The notes: generated from the sequence alone by a model not told the origin. Shown: positions 18,975-27,713, numbered from the stretch's first letter. The stretch is 64,000 nt of DNA from an uncultured Bacteroidota bacterium (GCA_903877645.1 CAIRES010000059.1:1-64000); one strand, 5' to 3'. Numbers and translations are program-made.

Positions 18975-20609
18975 TTATTTGAGTCCTGATACTATCTTCC
19001 CTTTAGGGTATTTCACCGTATACCCAAAGCTAAGCTTCTTTGTCTCGTTCGGTGCTACGCCTATTGTCCAGTTCATGATGCCTGTCTTTTCATCAAACTC
19101 CGCGCCTGCCGTTTCGCGGTCTTCAATGGTGATGTCGGTATTGGTACTCACAGGTTGCTGGTCCTGCACCACCAGGGTGATATTCTCTTTACGTGTGTTG
19201 CGTATGCTGATGGTGTAGGCAAATGCCTCGCGCACATTAGTGCCTATGGTCTTGGTGCTGCGCAGCTTGGTATCCTGGTCGCGTTTTACCACTATCTTCT
19301 TGTCCCTGCCCAGCGATAGTGTCATGGTGTCTTTGATGTTGCGCACATCTATATATCCCTGTCCCACATAAGTACCTTCATAAAAGATGTTCGACTGTCC
19401 GGGCAGCAGGTTCAGGTCTTCCCAGTTGGTTACCTGCGCCTGCAGGAAGGCATCCTTATCCAGCTTCGGCACCACATAGTAGCGGTAGCTGGCGGGCAGC
19501 TCATATTTCTTTATGGCTACCAGGTGCTGCTGCCCATCTGTTGGTATAGTATATGGCAGGTCTATATCAAAATTCGTATTGATGCCCGCATTATCTACAG
19601 TTACATAATTGTCAATTGATGTATTTCCTCTCTGTTGTTGGTAAACGCCCGCGCTGGTCACCGGGTCGCTGACTTCCATTGATGGCATTGCTGCCAGGTC
19701 CTGCTGCACTAAGGCTTTTTTGTAAGCCATTACAGTTACGGGAGGTGTGTAAAATGCCAGGTACCACGGGTTCATAACCGGCGCCTGTGCACCTTCGTTA
19801 GGGTTGCCCGTAGATAGGCTCAGGCGCACATTGTTCCAGCTTACTCCGCTGCTCTGGTGTATATTGGCTTTGTAGAACAGCTTTATGGGGCTGTGGGCAT
19901 CATCGGCTACTATGTCGTACGTGGGACTCCAGCCTGCGCCCGGCACTACATAGTCTACGCTCACAGTGGCCGTGGTGGCTTCTTTCGCGTAAAACTTCAC
20001 TACCAACTGCCCGCCCGGCTGGTAGTCTTTTTTCTTTTCTTCATTGAGTTGGCTGTTCAGTTTGGCCAGGTAATCATCGGTTTTTGCCAGTTGTTTATCA
20101 AGCTTGTCTTTCTGGTTCAGATAGCCTTCCATTTTTGCATTGATCAGGTCCAGCATCTTGGTCAGTTCTGCCACCGACAGGCCATTGGCATTGCCGCTTA
20201 CCTTCCTGTTTTCCTTCAGTATGGCCATCTCTTCGGTGATCACGGCTATCTTATTGCTCAGTTCCTCTACATGGTCGCCCACCAGGTCTATGCTGTCTTT
20301 CAGCTCTTTGGCGCGTGGCGAAAATACCTCGGTCGCGAGGTAATTATTCTGAAACGTGGCCGACTCCACCACCACACCATTAGTAGCGCCAAGGTTCAGG
20401 CTTTGGCTGTTCACATTGCCTGCCACATTACTGAAGATCACTTCATTCTCGCCCTTGCTTAGCGACACCGTTGCGGTGCTGGTCAGTTCAGCCCCGCTCA
20501 GGAATACGGTTGCCTGTTCTATATTCAGCTTTTGCTTTGTTTGGGCATGTGCGTTTGTGGCTATCAATACCATTACGCAGGCGGCGGGTAACAAGCGTGT
20601 GTAGCGCAT
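18975..20609 (-). CDS. MuiA-like DUF4139 domain protein
   Basis: 544 residues with a signal peptide ending at NAHAQ. An N-terminal DUF4140-type domain (about 28-125) begins IEQATVFLSGAELTSTATV. A coiled coil follows (about 105-195: KELKDSIDLVGDHVEELSNK and a KLDKQLAKTDDYLAKL stretch). A long C-terminal DUF4139 beta-sandwich domain runs from VDYVVPGAGWSPTYDIVADD to the end. This is the layout of proteins annotated as mucoidy inhibitor A; their biochemical role is not established. The N-terminal signal peptide means it acts outside the cytoplasm. It is monocistronic. Confidence 0.88.
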   Translation of the reverse strand: MRYTRLLPAACVMVLIATNAHAQTKQKLNIEQATVFLSGAELTSTATVSLSKGENEVIFSNVAGNVNSQSLNLGATNGVVVESATFQNNYLATEVFSPRAKELKDSIDLVGDHVEELSNKIAVITEEMAILKENRKVSGNANGLSVAELTKMLDLINAKMEGYLNQKDKLDKQLAKTDDYLAKLNSQLNEEKKKDYQPGGQLVVKFYAKEATTATVSVDYVVPGAGWSPTYDIVADDAHSPIKLFYKANIHQSSGVSWNNVRLSLSTGNPNEGAQAPVMNPWYLAFYTPPVTVMAYKKALVQQDLAAMPSMEVSDPVTSAGVYQQQRGNTSIDNYVTVDNAGINTNFDIDLPYTIPTDGQQHLVAIKKYELPASYRYYVVPKLDKDAFLQAQVTNWEDLNLLPGQSNIFYEGTYVGQGYIDVRNIKDTMTLSLGRDKKIVVKRDQDTKLRSTKTIGTNVREAFAYTISIRNTRKENITLVVQDQQPVSTNTDITIEDRETAGAEFDEKTGIMNWTIGVAPNETKKLSFGYTVKYPKGKIVSGLK

Positions 20610-20761
20610 AAAATGTAGTTTATACCTTTAAGAGCCGGAAAAGTAGGATTTCCATAACGCACTATAGCATCCTTAACAATACTTTACATTTGTCGCTTAT
20701 TGATGTGTATTTATGGAATCGCTCATTTCCGGTGTCTTATCAGCATAACAGAAGTAAACAG

Positions 20762-20769
20762 TAAATTTG
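20762..20769 (+). promoter_or_regulatory. -7 promoter element (TAAATTTG)
   Basis: An exact TAnnTTTG match 17 bases before the ATG at 20787. A second match (TACATTTG, 20685-20692) lies further upstream. Either could serve the small membrane protein gene. Confidence 0.5.
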
Positions 20770-20786
20770 CCCCACAAAAGACACCA

Positions 20787-21029
20787 ATGAGCTACGAAAC
20801 CAACGAAAGGAAAAGGTCGAGAATGCAATTTCGCATCATTATGGATATAGGAATGGGTATTTTCTATGCCATTATCGGCTCTTTTATCTTGTATTTCAAG
20901 TCGTTTGCCAATGTAGCCATCCCCCCTATATTCGCTTATATCATCGGTGGTATGATGGCCATCGGGGGCCTGTTCAGGTTATACAGGGGCATTAAGGCGC
21001 TTTTACCCGGAGATCCGGCAAATGACTGA
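20787..21029 (+). CDS. Small two-span membrane protein, unknown function
   Basis: 80 residues starting MSYETNERKR, with a basic N-terminus and two membrane spans (about 17-37 and 43-63) joined by a short VAIPP turn. It ends in a charged tail. An in-frame extension back to 20700 uses a TTG and crosses a promoter-like element, so the ATG at 20787 is preferred. It lies 89 bases upstream of the PstS-like lipoprotein gene. I do not recognise the family. Confidence 0.7.
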   Translation: MSYETNERKRSRMQFRIIMDIGMGIFYAIIGSFILYFKSFANVAIPPIFAYIIGGMMAIGGLFRLYRGIKALLPGDPAND

Positions 21030-21055
21030 TCTTCTTTAGCTAAACCCACTGCCAC

Positions 21056-21063
21056 TATATTTG
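21056..21063 (+). promoter_or_regulatory. -7 promoter element (TATATTTG) of the pstS-like/TPR pair
   Basis: An exact TAnnTTTG match 55 bases before the ATG at 21119. No clear -33 TTG. Confidence 0.45.
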
Positions 21064-21118
21064 CACCCTGTTAAATTATTGTTACAACAGATATAAACGA
21101 CAGCCATTCTTTAAATTA

Positions 21119-22051
21119 ATGAGTAAAATTGCGCTTTCTATGTCGCGGATCAGCTTGCTTTTTGGGGGTATTATACTCAGTGCCATCATCGCATCTTGCG
21201 GAGATGATGCACCAAAACATCCCGATACGCTCGGTAAGGGAGCTGTAGACATCTCTGTTGATGAGAGTTTTCAGCCGGTAATAGAAGAGCAGATAAAGGT
21301 CTTTGACAGCATATATCCCGATGCTAAAATAACGGTACACTACAAGCCCGAAGCGGAATGTTTTAAAGACTACTTTAACCACACTGCACACCTTATACTC
21401 GTAACAAGGCAGCTCACTAAGCAGGAGCAGGACCTTTGCGACCAGGAAAAAATATTCCCTTCTTCAGAAGCCCTGGCCAGCGATGGTATTGCGGTCATTG
21501 TCAACAACGCATCCCGGGATACCCTACTGGATATGGACGCACTCACAGGCATCCTTACCGGTATGTACAAGAAAAAATATACCGCAGTATTTGATGACCA
21601 GGGTTCCAGCACACTCAGGTTTGTAACAGACTCTATACTTAAAGGCACAAAGCTGGCAAGCAATGTATTTGCCGCCAAGAGCAATAAAGATGTGATCGAC
21701 TACGTTGCTAAGAACCCCGATGCTATAGGCTTTGTAGGAATGAGCTATGTATATGCCAATGAGGATACCTCAGGAGCGGGTACCTTTATCAATAGTGTGA
21801 AAGTGGTGGCCATGCAGAACCCAAAAGCGAAGAAGCTGGAATTTAACAAACCATACCAGGCCTATGTGGCGCTGCGGTCTTACCCGCTTACCCGCAAGCT
21901 TTATTATATCAATGCGGAGAGTTACCACGGCCTTGGCACGGGCTTTGCTAATTTCTTAGGTAGCCACAACGGGCAATTGCTGTTCTTGCACGAACACTTT
22001 TTTCCGCTTAAAGAACAGATAATAATAAGGGAAGCAGATATAAAGCAATAA
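21119..22051 (+). CDS. PstS-like substrate-binding lipoprotein
   Basis: 310 residues. A lipobox (IIASC) makes Cys27 the lipidated residue. The rest resembles phosphate-type periplasmic binding proteins: AHLILVTRQLTKQEQ, SDGIAVIVN, LTGILTG, GSSTLRFVTDSIL and PDAIGFVGMSY. No transport permease or ATPase genes are nearby. In related genomes such proteins occur with ExbB/ExbD/TonB and TPR genes. Here only the TPR gene follows, 31 bases downstream, so a phosphate-transport role should not be assumed. Confidence 0.8.
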   Translation: MSKIALSMSRISLLFGGIILSAIIASCGDDAPKHPDTLGKGAVDISVDESFQPVIEEQIKVFDSIYPDAKITVHYKPEAECFKDYFNHTAHLILVTRQLTKQEQDLCDQEKIFPSSEALASDGIAVIVNNASRDTLLDMDALTGILTGMYKKKYTAVFDDQGSSTLRFVTDSILKGTKLASNVFAAKSNKDVIDYVAKNPDAIGFVGMSYVYANEDTSGAGTFINSVKVVAMQNPKAKKLEFNKPYQAYVALRSYPLTRKLYYINAESYHGLGTGFANFLGSHNGQLLFLHEHFFPLKEQIIIREADIKQ

Positions 22052-22082
22052 TTTTTAAACAATAAATAGCAGGAGTAACAAC

Positions 22083-23705
22083 ATGAAAAGAATAATGATC
22101 ATTGTATTGGCTATATGCTTTACGATCAGCGCGAATGCGCAGGATGGCACAGTGGATAACGGTATTAAAATGTACAATTACGAAAGGTATCAGTCTGCCC
22201 TGCGTGTCCTTACGCCGTTAGCGGCCGATGCACGCGCCAATTACTACCTTGGCCTCACCTACCTGGCTACAGGCAACACAGCCATGGCAAGTACCACTTT
22301 CCTGAAATTCCCCGAAGATCCTGCCAATATCTCCGGTACTGCACGCGTGGCATTTGTCAATAAAGACATAGCCAAAGGCATGCAGATATGCAAAGACCTC
22401 GCGGCAAAATCAAGAAAGAAAGATTGGGTATCCGAAAGGTATGCTGCCGATGCCATTACTTATACCGATGGTGGCGACAATCAGCATTCCATCACCTGGT
22501 ACAAGGATGCGCTTACAAAAACTGACGATGCCGAAGTACACATTGCCCTTGCCGATGCCAACAGGAAGATACCCGGTGGCGGTGGCGAAGCCATGAATAA
22601 CTATGAGCACGTAACTGAAAAAGATGTGAAAAATTCACTCGCATTTTCGCGCATAGGCGATCTGTGGTACGAAGCCCGCAATTACCCAAGCGCATTGGAT
22701 AACTACGCTAAAGCCAAAGCGGCAGACAGCACCAACCCACTGCCATACAAGGCGCTCGCAAAAGCATACCGGGTATCCGGCTCTTACCAGAAGGCATTGG
22801 AAAATATGAAGGTTTACCTGAGATTGTCTGATAACACCCTGTCTGATAAGATAGAGTATGCAGAGAACCTCTATCAGGCGCAAAGCTATTGCGATGCGGT
22901 AAATTATGTGAACACCCTGATGGGTACTCCTGAGCTTAATAAAGATCAAAAAGTAGAACTTACCGGCATACTCGGATATTCGCAGGCTGAGTGCGGTGAT
23001 TCGGTAAAAGCACTTAACACGCTCCATACATATTTCCAGATACAGGATGCTAAAAGGATAAAACCCGGTGATTATTTACAACTCGGCAAGCTCTACCTCA
23101 AATTAGGTCAGCTCGATTCTGCAGGGGTATATTATAACAAAGGCATCGCCGGCGATACTGCACAAAACAAAACAGACATTTACCGCACTATTGCAGAGGC
23201 ATTTAAAACCAAGAAGGATTACTGCAAATCAGCAGACTGGTATGATAACCTCGTGAAAACAAATAATCCCGCAGTTCAGCCCGGCGACTATGCATGGCGT
23301 GGTATCATGTATTACTACTGCGGCACTTATAGCAAAGCACTGGACGCAGCCAAAGATTTTGCTGCCAAATACCCGGCACAGCCTTCTGCCCCTTACTGGG
23401 AAGGCCGCTTTGCCGCAGCAATAGATTCTGATGCTACCACCGGCGGCGCCGCTCCTTTCTTCAACACATGGCTGGGCATTGTAGGGCCAAACTATGATAA
23501 AAAAAGCGAACTGAAGTCGGCATACGAATACATGATGTATTACTACTACAATCAGAAGGATAAGGACAACGAAAAGAAATATAAAGACCTCATCCTCTCT
23601 ATCGACCCGGCCAACAAATCGGTACAGCAGATAGATGATGCTGAGAAGGCCGAAAAGGCAGGTGGCGCTAAGAAAGCAGCCGCCCCGGCAAAGGGGAAAA
23701 AATAA
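22083..23705 (+). CDS. Exported tetratricopeptide-repeat protein
   Basis: 540 residues with a signal peptide (MKRIMIIVLAICFTISANAQ). Several TPR-like helical pairs follow across the protein, for example YYLGLTYLATGNTAMASTTF, then IGDLWYEARNYPSALDNYAK and YLQLGKLYLKLGQLDSAGVY. The C-terminus is a Lys/Ala-rich tail (EKAEKAGGAKKAAAPAKGKK). TPRs mediate protein contacts; the location should be periplasm. It is the second gene after the PstS-like lipoprotein and is followed at once by a strong terminator. Confidence 0.88.
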   Translation: MKRIMIIVLAICFTISANAQDGTVDNGIKMYNYERYQSALRVLTPLAADARANYYLGLTYLATGNTAMASTTFLKFPEDPANISGTARVAFVNKDIAKGMQICKDLAAKSRKKDWVSERYAADAITYTDGGDNQHSITWYKDALTKTDDAEVHIALADANRKIPGGGGEAMNNYEHVTEKDVKNSLAFSRIGDLWYEARNYPSALDNYAKAKAADSTNPLPYKALAKAYRVSGSYQKALENMKVYLRLSDNTLSDKIEYAENLYQAQSYCDAVNYVNTLMGTPELNKDQKVELTGILGYSQAECGDSVKALNTLHTYFQIQDAKRIKPGDYLQLGKLYLKLGQLDSAGVYYNKGIAGDTAQNKTDIYRTIAEAFKTKKDYCKSADWYDNLVKTNNPAVQPGDYAWRGIMYYYCGTYSKALDAAKDFAAKYPAQPSAPYWEGRFAAAIDSDATTGGAAPFFNTWLGIVGPNYDKKSELKSAYEYMMYYYYNQKDKDNEKKYKDLILSIDPANKSVQQIDDAEKAEKAGGAKKAAAPAKGKK

Positions 23706-23711
23706 ATACTG

Positions 23712-23741
23712 AAAGCTGCCTTGAAAAAGGCAGCTTTTTTT
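23712..23741 (+). terminator. Strong rho-independent terminator after the TPR gene
   Basis: A perfect 11-bp stem (AAAGCTGCCTT at 23712-23722 with its complement at 23727-23737) closes a GAAA tetraloop and is followed by T residues. Confidence 0.96.
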
Positions 23742-23773
23742 ATGCAATACACACACTTTAAAACTTAACGATC

Positions 23774-24319
23774 ATGCAAGACCAATTGGAACAACTGAAA
23801 TACCCGATAGGCAAATTTGTAAGGCCTGAAGCAACCTCTCCCGAACAGAGAAAAGAGCAGATCGCTATCATAAAGGCCCTCCCCTCATGGATGGATGCCT
23901 GCATCGAGAACCTTGATGCCGCACAACTGGAAGTGCCTTACCGCGAGGGCGGCTGGACAATAAAACAAGTGGTACACCATGTGGCCGATAGCCATGCCAA
24001 TGCCTATATCCGCGTGAAACTGGCCCTTACCGAAGACAACCCTACCATAAAGCCGTACAAGGAAGCCGAATGGGCGAAGCTGCCTGATGTGGATGCAATT
24101 CCCGTGAATGTATCAGTGACGATGCTACATGCCATGCACCGCCGCCTGGTAGCCTTGCTCGAAAGTATGGACGATGCTGCATGGCAGCGTACCTATTTCC
24201 ATCCTGAGCAGCAGCGCAATGTACCCCTTTGGGAGGTTGTAGCGATGTATGCATGGCACAGCAAGCACCATACCGCGCACATCATGCAATTGCGCCGGCG
24301 CATGAACTGGCCTGTATAG
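23774..24319 (+). CDS. YfiT/DinB-family putative metal-dependent hydrolase or thiol transferase
   Basis: A 181-residue four-helix DinB-superfamily protein. The three metal-binding His of YfiT-type members are visible: His68 or 69 (VVHHVADSH), His162 and His166 (YAWHSKHHTAHI). The N-terminal YPIGKFVRP segment is also typical of this group. Relatives bind a divalent metal, and some transfer bacillithiol. The true substrate here is not known. It stands alone after a terminator. Confidence 0.88.
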   Translation: MQDQLEQLKYPIGKFVRPEATSPEQRKEQIAIIKALPSWMDACIENLDAAQLEVPYREGGWTIKQVVHHVADSHANAYIRVKLALTEDNPTIKPYKEAEWAKLPDVDAIPVNVSVTMLHAMHRRLVALLESMDDAAWQRTYFHPEQQRNVPLWEVVAMYAWHSKHHTAHIMQLRRRMNWPV

Positions 24320-24363
24320 GCCCCCTGCGAATGGCTGTTTCGCGTTATATTTTTCCATACAAG

Positions 24364-24392
24364 TTGTTTTTTTGAAAATTCCTTTACCTTTA
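24364..24392 (+). promoter_or_regulatory. Candidate promoter (TTG-N18-TACCTTTA)
   Basis: TTG at 24364-24366 and TACCTTTA at 24385-24392 (one mismatch to TAnnTTTG) are 18 bases apart, 19 bases before the ATG at 24412. Confidence 0.45.
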
Positions 24393-24411
24393 AATACCAA
24401 AACGACCACAT

Positions 24412-24885
24412 ATGCAATCCGCTACCCCTTATATACTCTATATACACAGCATACTTCGTTACTTCATACTGTTGGCTGCTGTGCTGGTGGTAGTGCAGAG
24501 CCTTATGGGCATGATGGGAAAGAAAAAGTTTATGCCCGGCAACAGGAAGGCCGCACTGGTATTGCTTATCTTTTGCGACCTGCAATTGCTCTTTGGCCTG
24601 GCTCTGTATTCGATGAACGGCTGGATGGGCAGGCTCTCCGCGCCAGGGGGCATGAAAGACACAAATACGCGTTTTTATGGTATGGAGCACAGTGTGAGCA
24701 TGATCATTGCCATCATACTTATTCACGTCGGCTACTCTATCACTAAGAAAAATATGGATGACGACCGCAAGTTCAAGCGCCTGTTTTGGTGTTCTTTCAT
24801 AGCGCTGGTAATATTCATGGCCATGATACCATGGGCAGGCAAGCAGGTGGTAGGCAGGCCCAATATCCCCTCGTTGTCCGCCTGA
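24412..24885 (+). CDS. Four-span conserved membrane protein, cytochrome b-like
   Basis: 157 residues with four membrane spans (about 8-32, 46-68, 92-110, 123-143). His12 in the first span and two His in the third (MEHSVSMII, IHVGYS) could bind heme, which is why such proteins are sometimes called cytochrome b. The heme assignment is a guess. It lies 15 bases upstream of the acyltransferase gene and is probably co-transcribed with it. Confidence 0.7.
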   Translation: MQSATPYILYIHSILRYFILLAAVLVVVQSLMGMMGKKKFMPGNRKAALVLLIFCDLQLLFGLALYSMNGWMGRLSAPGGMKDTNTRFYGMEHSVSMIIAIILIHVGYSITKKNMDDDRKFKRLFWCSFIALVIFMAMIPWAGKQVVGRPNIPSLSA

Positions 24886-24900
24886 TCCCCATCGATAATC

Positions 24901-25650
24901 ATGCTCCGCAAGCTACTACAGCCATTCTATACAGCTTATGTCATCATTACCTTCACGGTAAGCATACTTGCTGCATTCCCGTTTTTTGTACTGCTCAGCT
25001 TTGGCGATAACCCTACTGCCCGCAAGGCTATCTACACCATCATCAAGGTATGGGCTGAGGGCTGGATGTTCTGCATCGGCATGCCGGTTACCCGCATTGG
25101 GCCACGCCCGACCGCAGGCAGGTATGTGGTGGTAGCCAATCATATCTCCTATATGGATACGCTGGTTATCTTCCCGGCCATACCCGGCTACTTCAGGGCA
25201 CTGGGCAAAAAAGAAATATCGCGTATCCCCATTGTCGGCTTCATCTACAAGCAGATCGTTATTATGGTCGACAGGGGCAGCCTCCACAGCCGTGCCCGCA
25301 GCATGCACCTCATGTGGCGCGTATTGCACCGCGAAGGAAATATTATTGTATTTCCCGAGGGTACATTTAATGAGACCCCCGATAAAATACTACTCCCATT
25401 CTACGACGGTGCATTCAGGCTGGCAATAAATACACAAACTGCCATTTTCCCCATGATACTGCCCGATACTGTTGATCGCTGGAACTTTACCGCCTGGTGG
25501 AAATTATGGCCAGGCCGGAACAGGGTAGTCTATCTTCCACCCGTACCCGTTGCCGATATGACAATGGACAACCTTCCTGCCCTAAAGCAGCAGGTATTTG
25601 ACGTCATGGCCGCCGAATTGAGGAAGTATGACTATTATAAAGACCGATAA
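24901..25650 (+). CDS. plsC: 1-acyl-sn-glycerol-3-phosphate acyltransferase (PlsC family)
   Basis: A 249-residue acyltransferase of phospholipid synthesis, which adds the second acyl chain to lysophosphatidate at the inner membrane. A hydrophobic N-terminal helix (about 12-34) anchors it. The catalytic HX4D motif is His81 to Asp86 (NHISYMDT), and FPEGT (151-155) is the glycerol-phosphate binding motif. Length is typical. It follows the four-span membrane protein by 15 bases. Confidence 0.9.
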   Translation: MLRKLLQPFYTAYVIITFTVSILAAFPFFVLLSFGDNPTARKAIYTIIKVWAEGWMFCIGMPVTRIGPRPTAGRYVVVANHISYMDTLVIFPAIPGYFRALGKKEISRIPIVGFIYKQIVIMVDRGSLHSRARSMHLMWRVLHREGNIIVFPEGTFNETPDKILLPFYDGAFRLAINTQTAIFPMILPDTVDRWNFTAWWKLWPGRNRVVYLPPVPVADMTMDNLPALKQQVFDVMAAELRKYDYYKDR

Positions 25651-25795
25651 TTCGTCTTTATAGCCCCATAAAGCAACATTTTTTCAGGAAACACCCTAAA
25701 AATTAGGATTTAATTATAAAAAATTCGCCGAAAGTCATATTTTTATCCCTTGACAATTCATTTTATCAATTGTTAACCCAGATTAAAAGGCATAT

Positions 25796-26512
25796 ATGCA
25801 AAAAGGAATTTTTAAAATTACTTCAAAACTGGTAGCTATGCTACTCGTCGCGATCAGTTTCAATTCTTACGCCCAGGACATAGTGAAAGTAAGGAACCAG
25901 AATTACACTTCTTATTTCTCAAAGACGCAGCATATACCTGTATTGGTGGTTTATTCGTTGACTCCTGACCTGTTCAACTGTATCAAAATGAAAGGCGAAG
26001 CAGGTATTAAGCTGTCCCAGGATCCCCAGTTGCCCGATGCTACTACGTTGACTGACGACTACAATAACTCTCTTTTTGACAACGCGCAAATGATGTCGCC
26101 TGATGAGAATACCTGCGACCGTGATGCCTATACCGAAAGCTACTACTTCACCAATGTAATGCCAATGCCTAAAGACCTCTACAAGGCCCTTTGGGAAAAA
26201 CTGCATGACAAGGAAATACTGAAGACCAAGAAATTCAAGAAGGTAAAAGTGTTTGCAGGCACTGTAGGTCGCAACTGGGTCATCGGCCGCGACAACAACG
26301 TGATAGTACCGGAATGGTGCTGGAAGGTGATCTACATACCTAGCACCGACGAATACCTGTGCTATGAGTTTCACAACATTGAGCCATACATGGCCGGCGA
26401 CAAGCTCGCTAACCACAAAGTTGACCTCAATACCATCGAATCATTGGCCGGTGTGCATTTCGTAAATGGCGTTATTTCTGCCCCATACGTTACCGCTACT
26501 CCCAACAACTAA
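25796..26512 (+). CDS. Secreted NUC1 (DNA/RNA non-specific nuclease)-fold protein with catalytic residues replaced
   Basis: 238 residues with a signal peptide (to NSYAQ, about residue 27). The fold signature of NUC1/EndoG-like nucleases is visible in order: NYTSYFSKTQHIPVLVVYSL, ESYYFTNVMPMP...ALW, KVKVFAG, VPEWCWKVIY and a closing LNTIESLAGVHF. The family DRGH motif is replaced by D95-N96-A97-Q98, so the catalytic His is Gln. The metal-binding Asn, nine residues after the conserved Asn120, is Tyr129. The spacing between these sites is that of active enzymes. The protein is therefore probably a non-catalytic family member, for example a binding protein. It stands alone, with its own terminator. 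Confidence 0.65.
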   Translation: MQKGIFKITSKLVAMLLVAISFNSYAQDIVKVRNQNYTSYFSKTQHIPVLVVYSLTPDLFNCIKMKGEAGIKLSQDPQLPDATTLTDDYNNSLFDNAQMMSPDENTCDRDAYTESYYFTNVMPMPKDLYKALWEKLHDKEILKTKKFKKVKVFAGTVGRNWVIGRDNNVIVPEWCWKVIYIPSTDEYLCYEFHNIEPYMAGDKLANHKVDLNTIESLAGVHFVNGVISAPYVTATPNN

Positions 26513-26531
26513 GAACGATATTTTTATAGAG

Positions 26532-26569
26532 AATGTGCAAATGCTGAAAAGTGTTTGCACATTTTTTTT
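26532..26569 (+). terminator. Terminator after the NUC1-like gene
   Basis: A 10-bp perfect stem (AATGTGCAAA at 26532-26541 with TTTGCACATT at 26554-26563) followed by a run of T to 26569. Confidence 0.93.
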
Positions 26570-26871
26570 GCCACAAAGTATCCCGGTTTGCCATCCAGGA
26601 TAGGAAGGATTTTTTGCGATCAGTATGGTATGTATTTTGTCATCCTGACGCAGGAAGGATCTACACGCATGGGAATATTCGCAAAGTCAATACCACAGGT
26701 GTGCAACAATCCGTGACGAGGCATTGCACACATACACACCATAAACAAATAATATCTCCCTCCTTGCCCCTCCATTTTCACCCATTTAACGACTTGTTAA
26801 AGCCCAAAGTGAAAATCACCCTCAAACCCGCGCTGCGAGCGCAAACTTTTTTCTATGACAGACGTATTTGC

Positions 26872-26906
26872 ATCTATGACAGCGCGGAAAGCGCGCTGTC
26901 ATAGAT
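26872..26906. repeat. Perfect 15-bp-stem hairpin
   Basis: 26872-26886 (ATCTATGACAGCGCG) pairs perfectly with 26892-26906 around a GAAAG loop. There is no clear T run on either side, so it looks like a REP-type palindrome rather than a terminator. The motif CTATGACAG is also present in part at 26853-26861. Confidence 0.85.
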
Positions 26907-26912
26907 ATTCGT

Positions 26913-26944
26913 TTTGTCCGTTTGCAATTCCCTTTTCACCTTTG
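26913..26944 (+). promoter_or_regulatory. Candidate promoter (TTTG-N20-CACCTTTG)
   Basis: TTTG at 26913-26916 and CACCTTTG at 26937-26944 (first base differs from TAnnTTTG) are 20 bases apart. The next gene starts at 27001. Confidence 0.4.
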
Positions 26945-27000
26945 TGGCATCAAAACACTAAATAGGGCAATAAGCGCCTTAGCAATTAAACCTCTATCCT

Positions 27001-27594
27001 ATGACAGACAAGATACAGCAAGCCCGGCACCTCTACATGGCAATGGGTAAAACACAGAAAGAAATAGCTGAAACAGTGGGCGTAAGCGAGCGCACCATAT
27101 ACAACTGGATCAGGAGCTACGCCTGGGATAAGCTGCGCAAAGCTTCTATGGAAGCGCCTGCCATGGTGGTCGAAAACCTCTGCTCGCAATTAGTAGAGCT
27201 ACAGAACGCAATCGCCTCCCGTGAGCCGGGAAAGCGCTACCCAACCCCGCAGGAAGCGGAAATAACCCGCAGTCTTGTTTGTAGTATAGAGCGCATGAAG
27301 AAATACCCATCCCTTGCACAGAACATGCAGATGATGGAAACATTCCGCACATTTGTGCAGCCCCAAAACAAAGACCTCGCCCGACAGATCGGTAATTACT
27401 CCGAGAACTACTTTGATGCCCGTGTACGCAATGGCTATGCCGCCTATAATATGGAGTATGGCATGGAGCAGGTATCTCCCATCACTCCTTCCTACGACGA
27501 AGGCCCCGATGATACCGAAACCGGAAACCCCGCACTTATTCCTGCAATTTTGCCTCAAAACACCCCCGAAACCCTTGCCAATAAAGCAGCATAG
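27001..27594 (+). CDS. Helix-turn-helix protein resembling a phage terminase small subunit
   Basis: 197 residues. The N-terminus (residues about 3-45: QQARHLYMAMGKTQKEIAET, then GVSERTIYNWIRSYAWDKLR) is a helix-turn-helix like those of terminase small subunits and some transposase-associated proteins. The middle is helical (LVELQNAIASREPG, EITRSLVCSIERMKKY). The last 50 residues are acidic, Pro-rich and disordered-looking. No large terminase, portal, capsid or integrase gene is nearby, so it is a lone, perhaps domesticated or prophage-derived, DNA-binding protein. The assignment to terminase is tentative. Confidence 0.6.
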   Translation: MTDKIQQARHLYMAMGKTQKEIAETVGVSERTIYNWIRSYAWDKLRKASMEAPAMVVENLCSQLVELQNAIASREPGKRYPTPQEAEITRSLVCSIERMKKYPSLAQNMQMMETFRTFVQPQNKDLARQIGNYSENYFDARVRNGYAAYNMEYGMEQVSPITPSYDEGPDDTETGNPALIPAILPQNTPETLANKAA

Positions 27595-27713
27595 CCGTTT
27601 CCGGTACCCTGCAAAAACCGGAAAGAACCGGAAAATGTCTGAAAAGAATGGGAATAGTACATCGTTATTGTCTTACCATAAATAATCGACTATATCCCCA
27701 TCACTATTTCCCT

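Larger units (their letters stand above)
26570..27000. other. 430-bp noncoding gap with several hairpins
   Basis: No supported gene lies here. At 26639-26662 is a short hairpin repeat, GTCATCCTGACGCAGGAAGG followed by ATCT, of a type often seen between Bacteroidota genes. At 26827-26839 is GCGCTGCGAGCGC. A long perfect hairpin is at 26872-26906. A candidate promoter (26913-26944) precedes the next gene. Confidence 0.7.

Noticed and set aside
26551-26904. Open frame of 117 codons in the gap before the terminase-like gene
   Set aside because: It starts inside a terminator and runs through two hairpin repeats; the composition is not protein-like.
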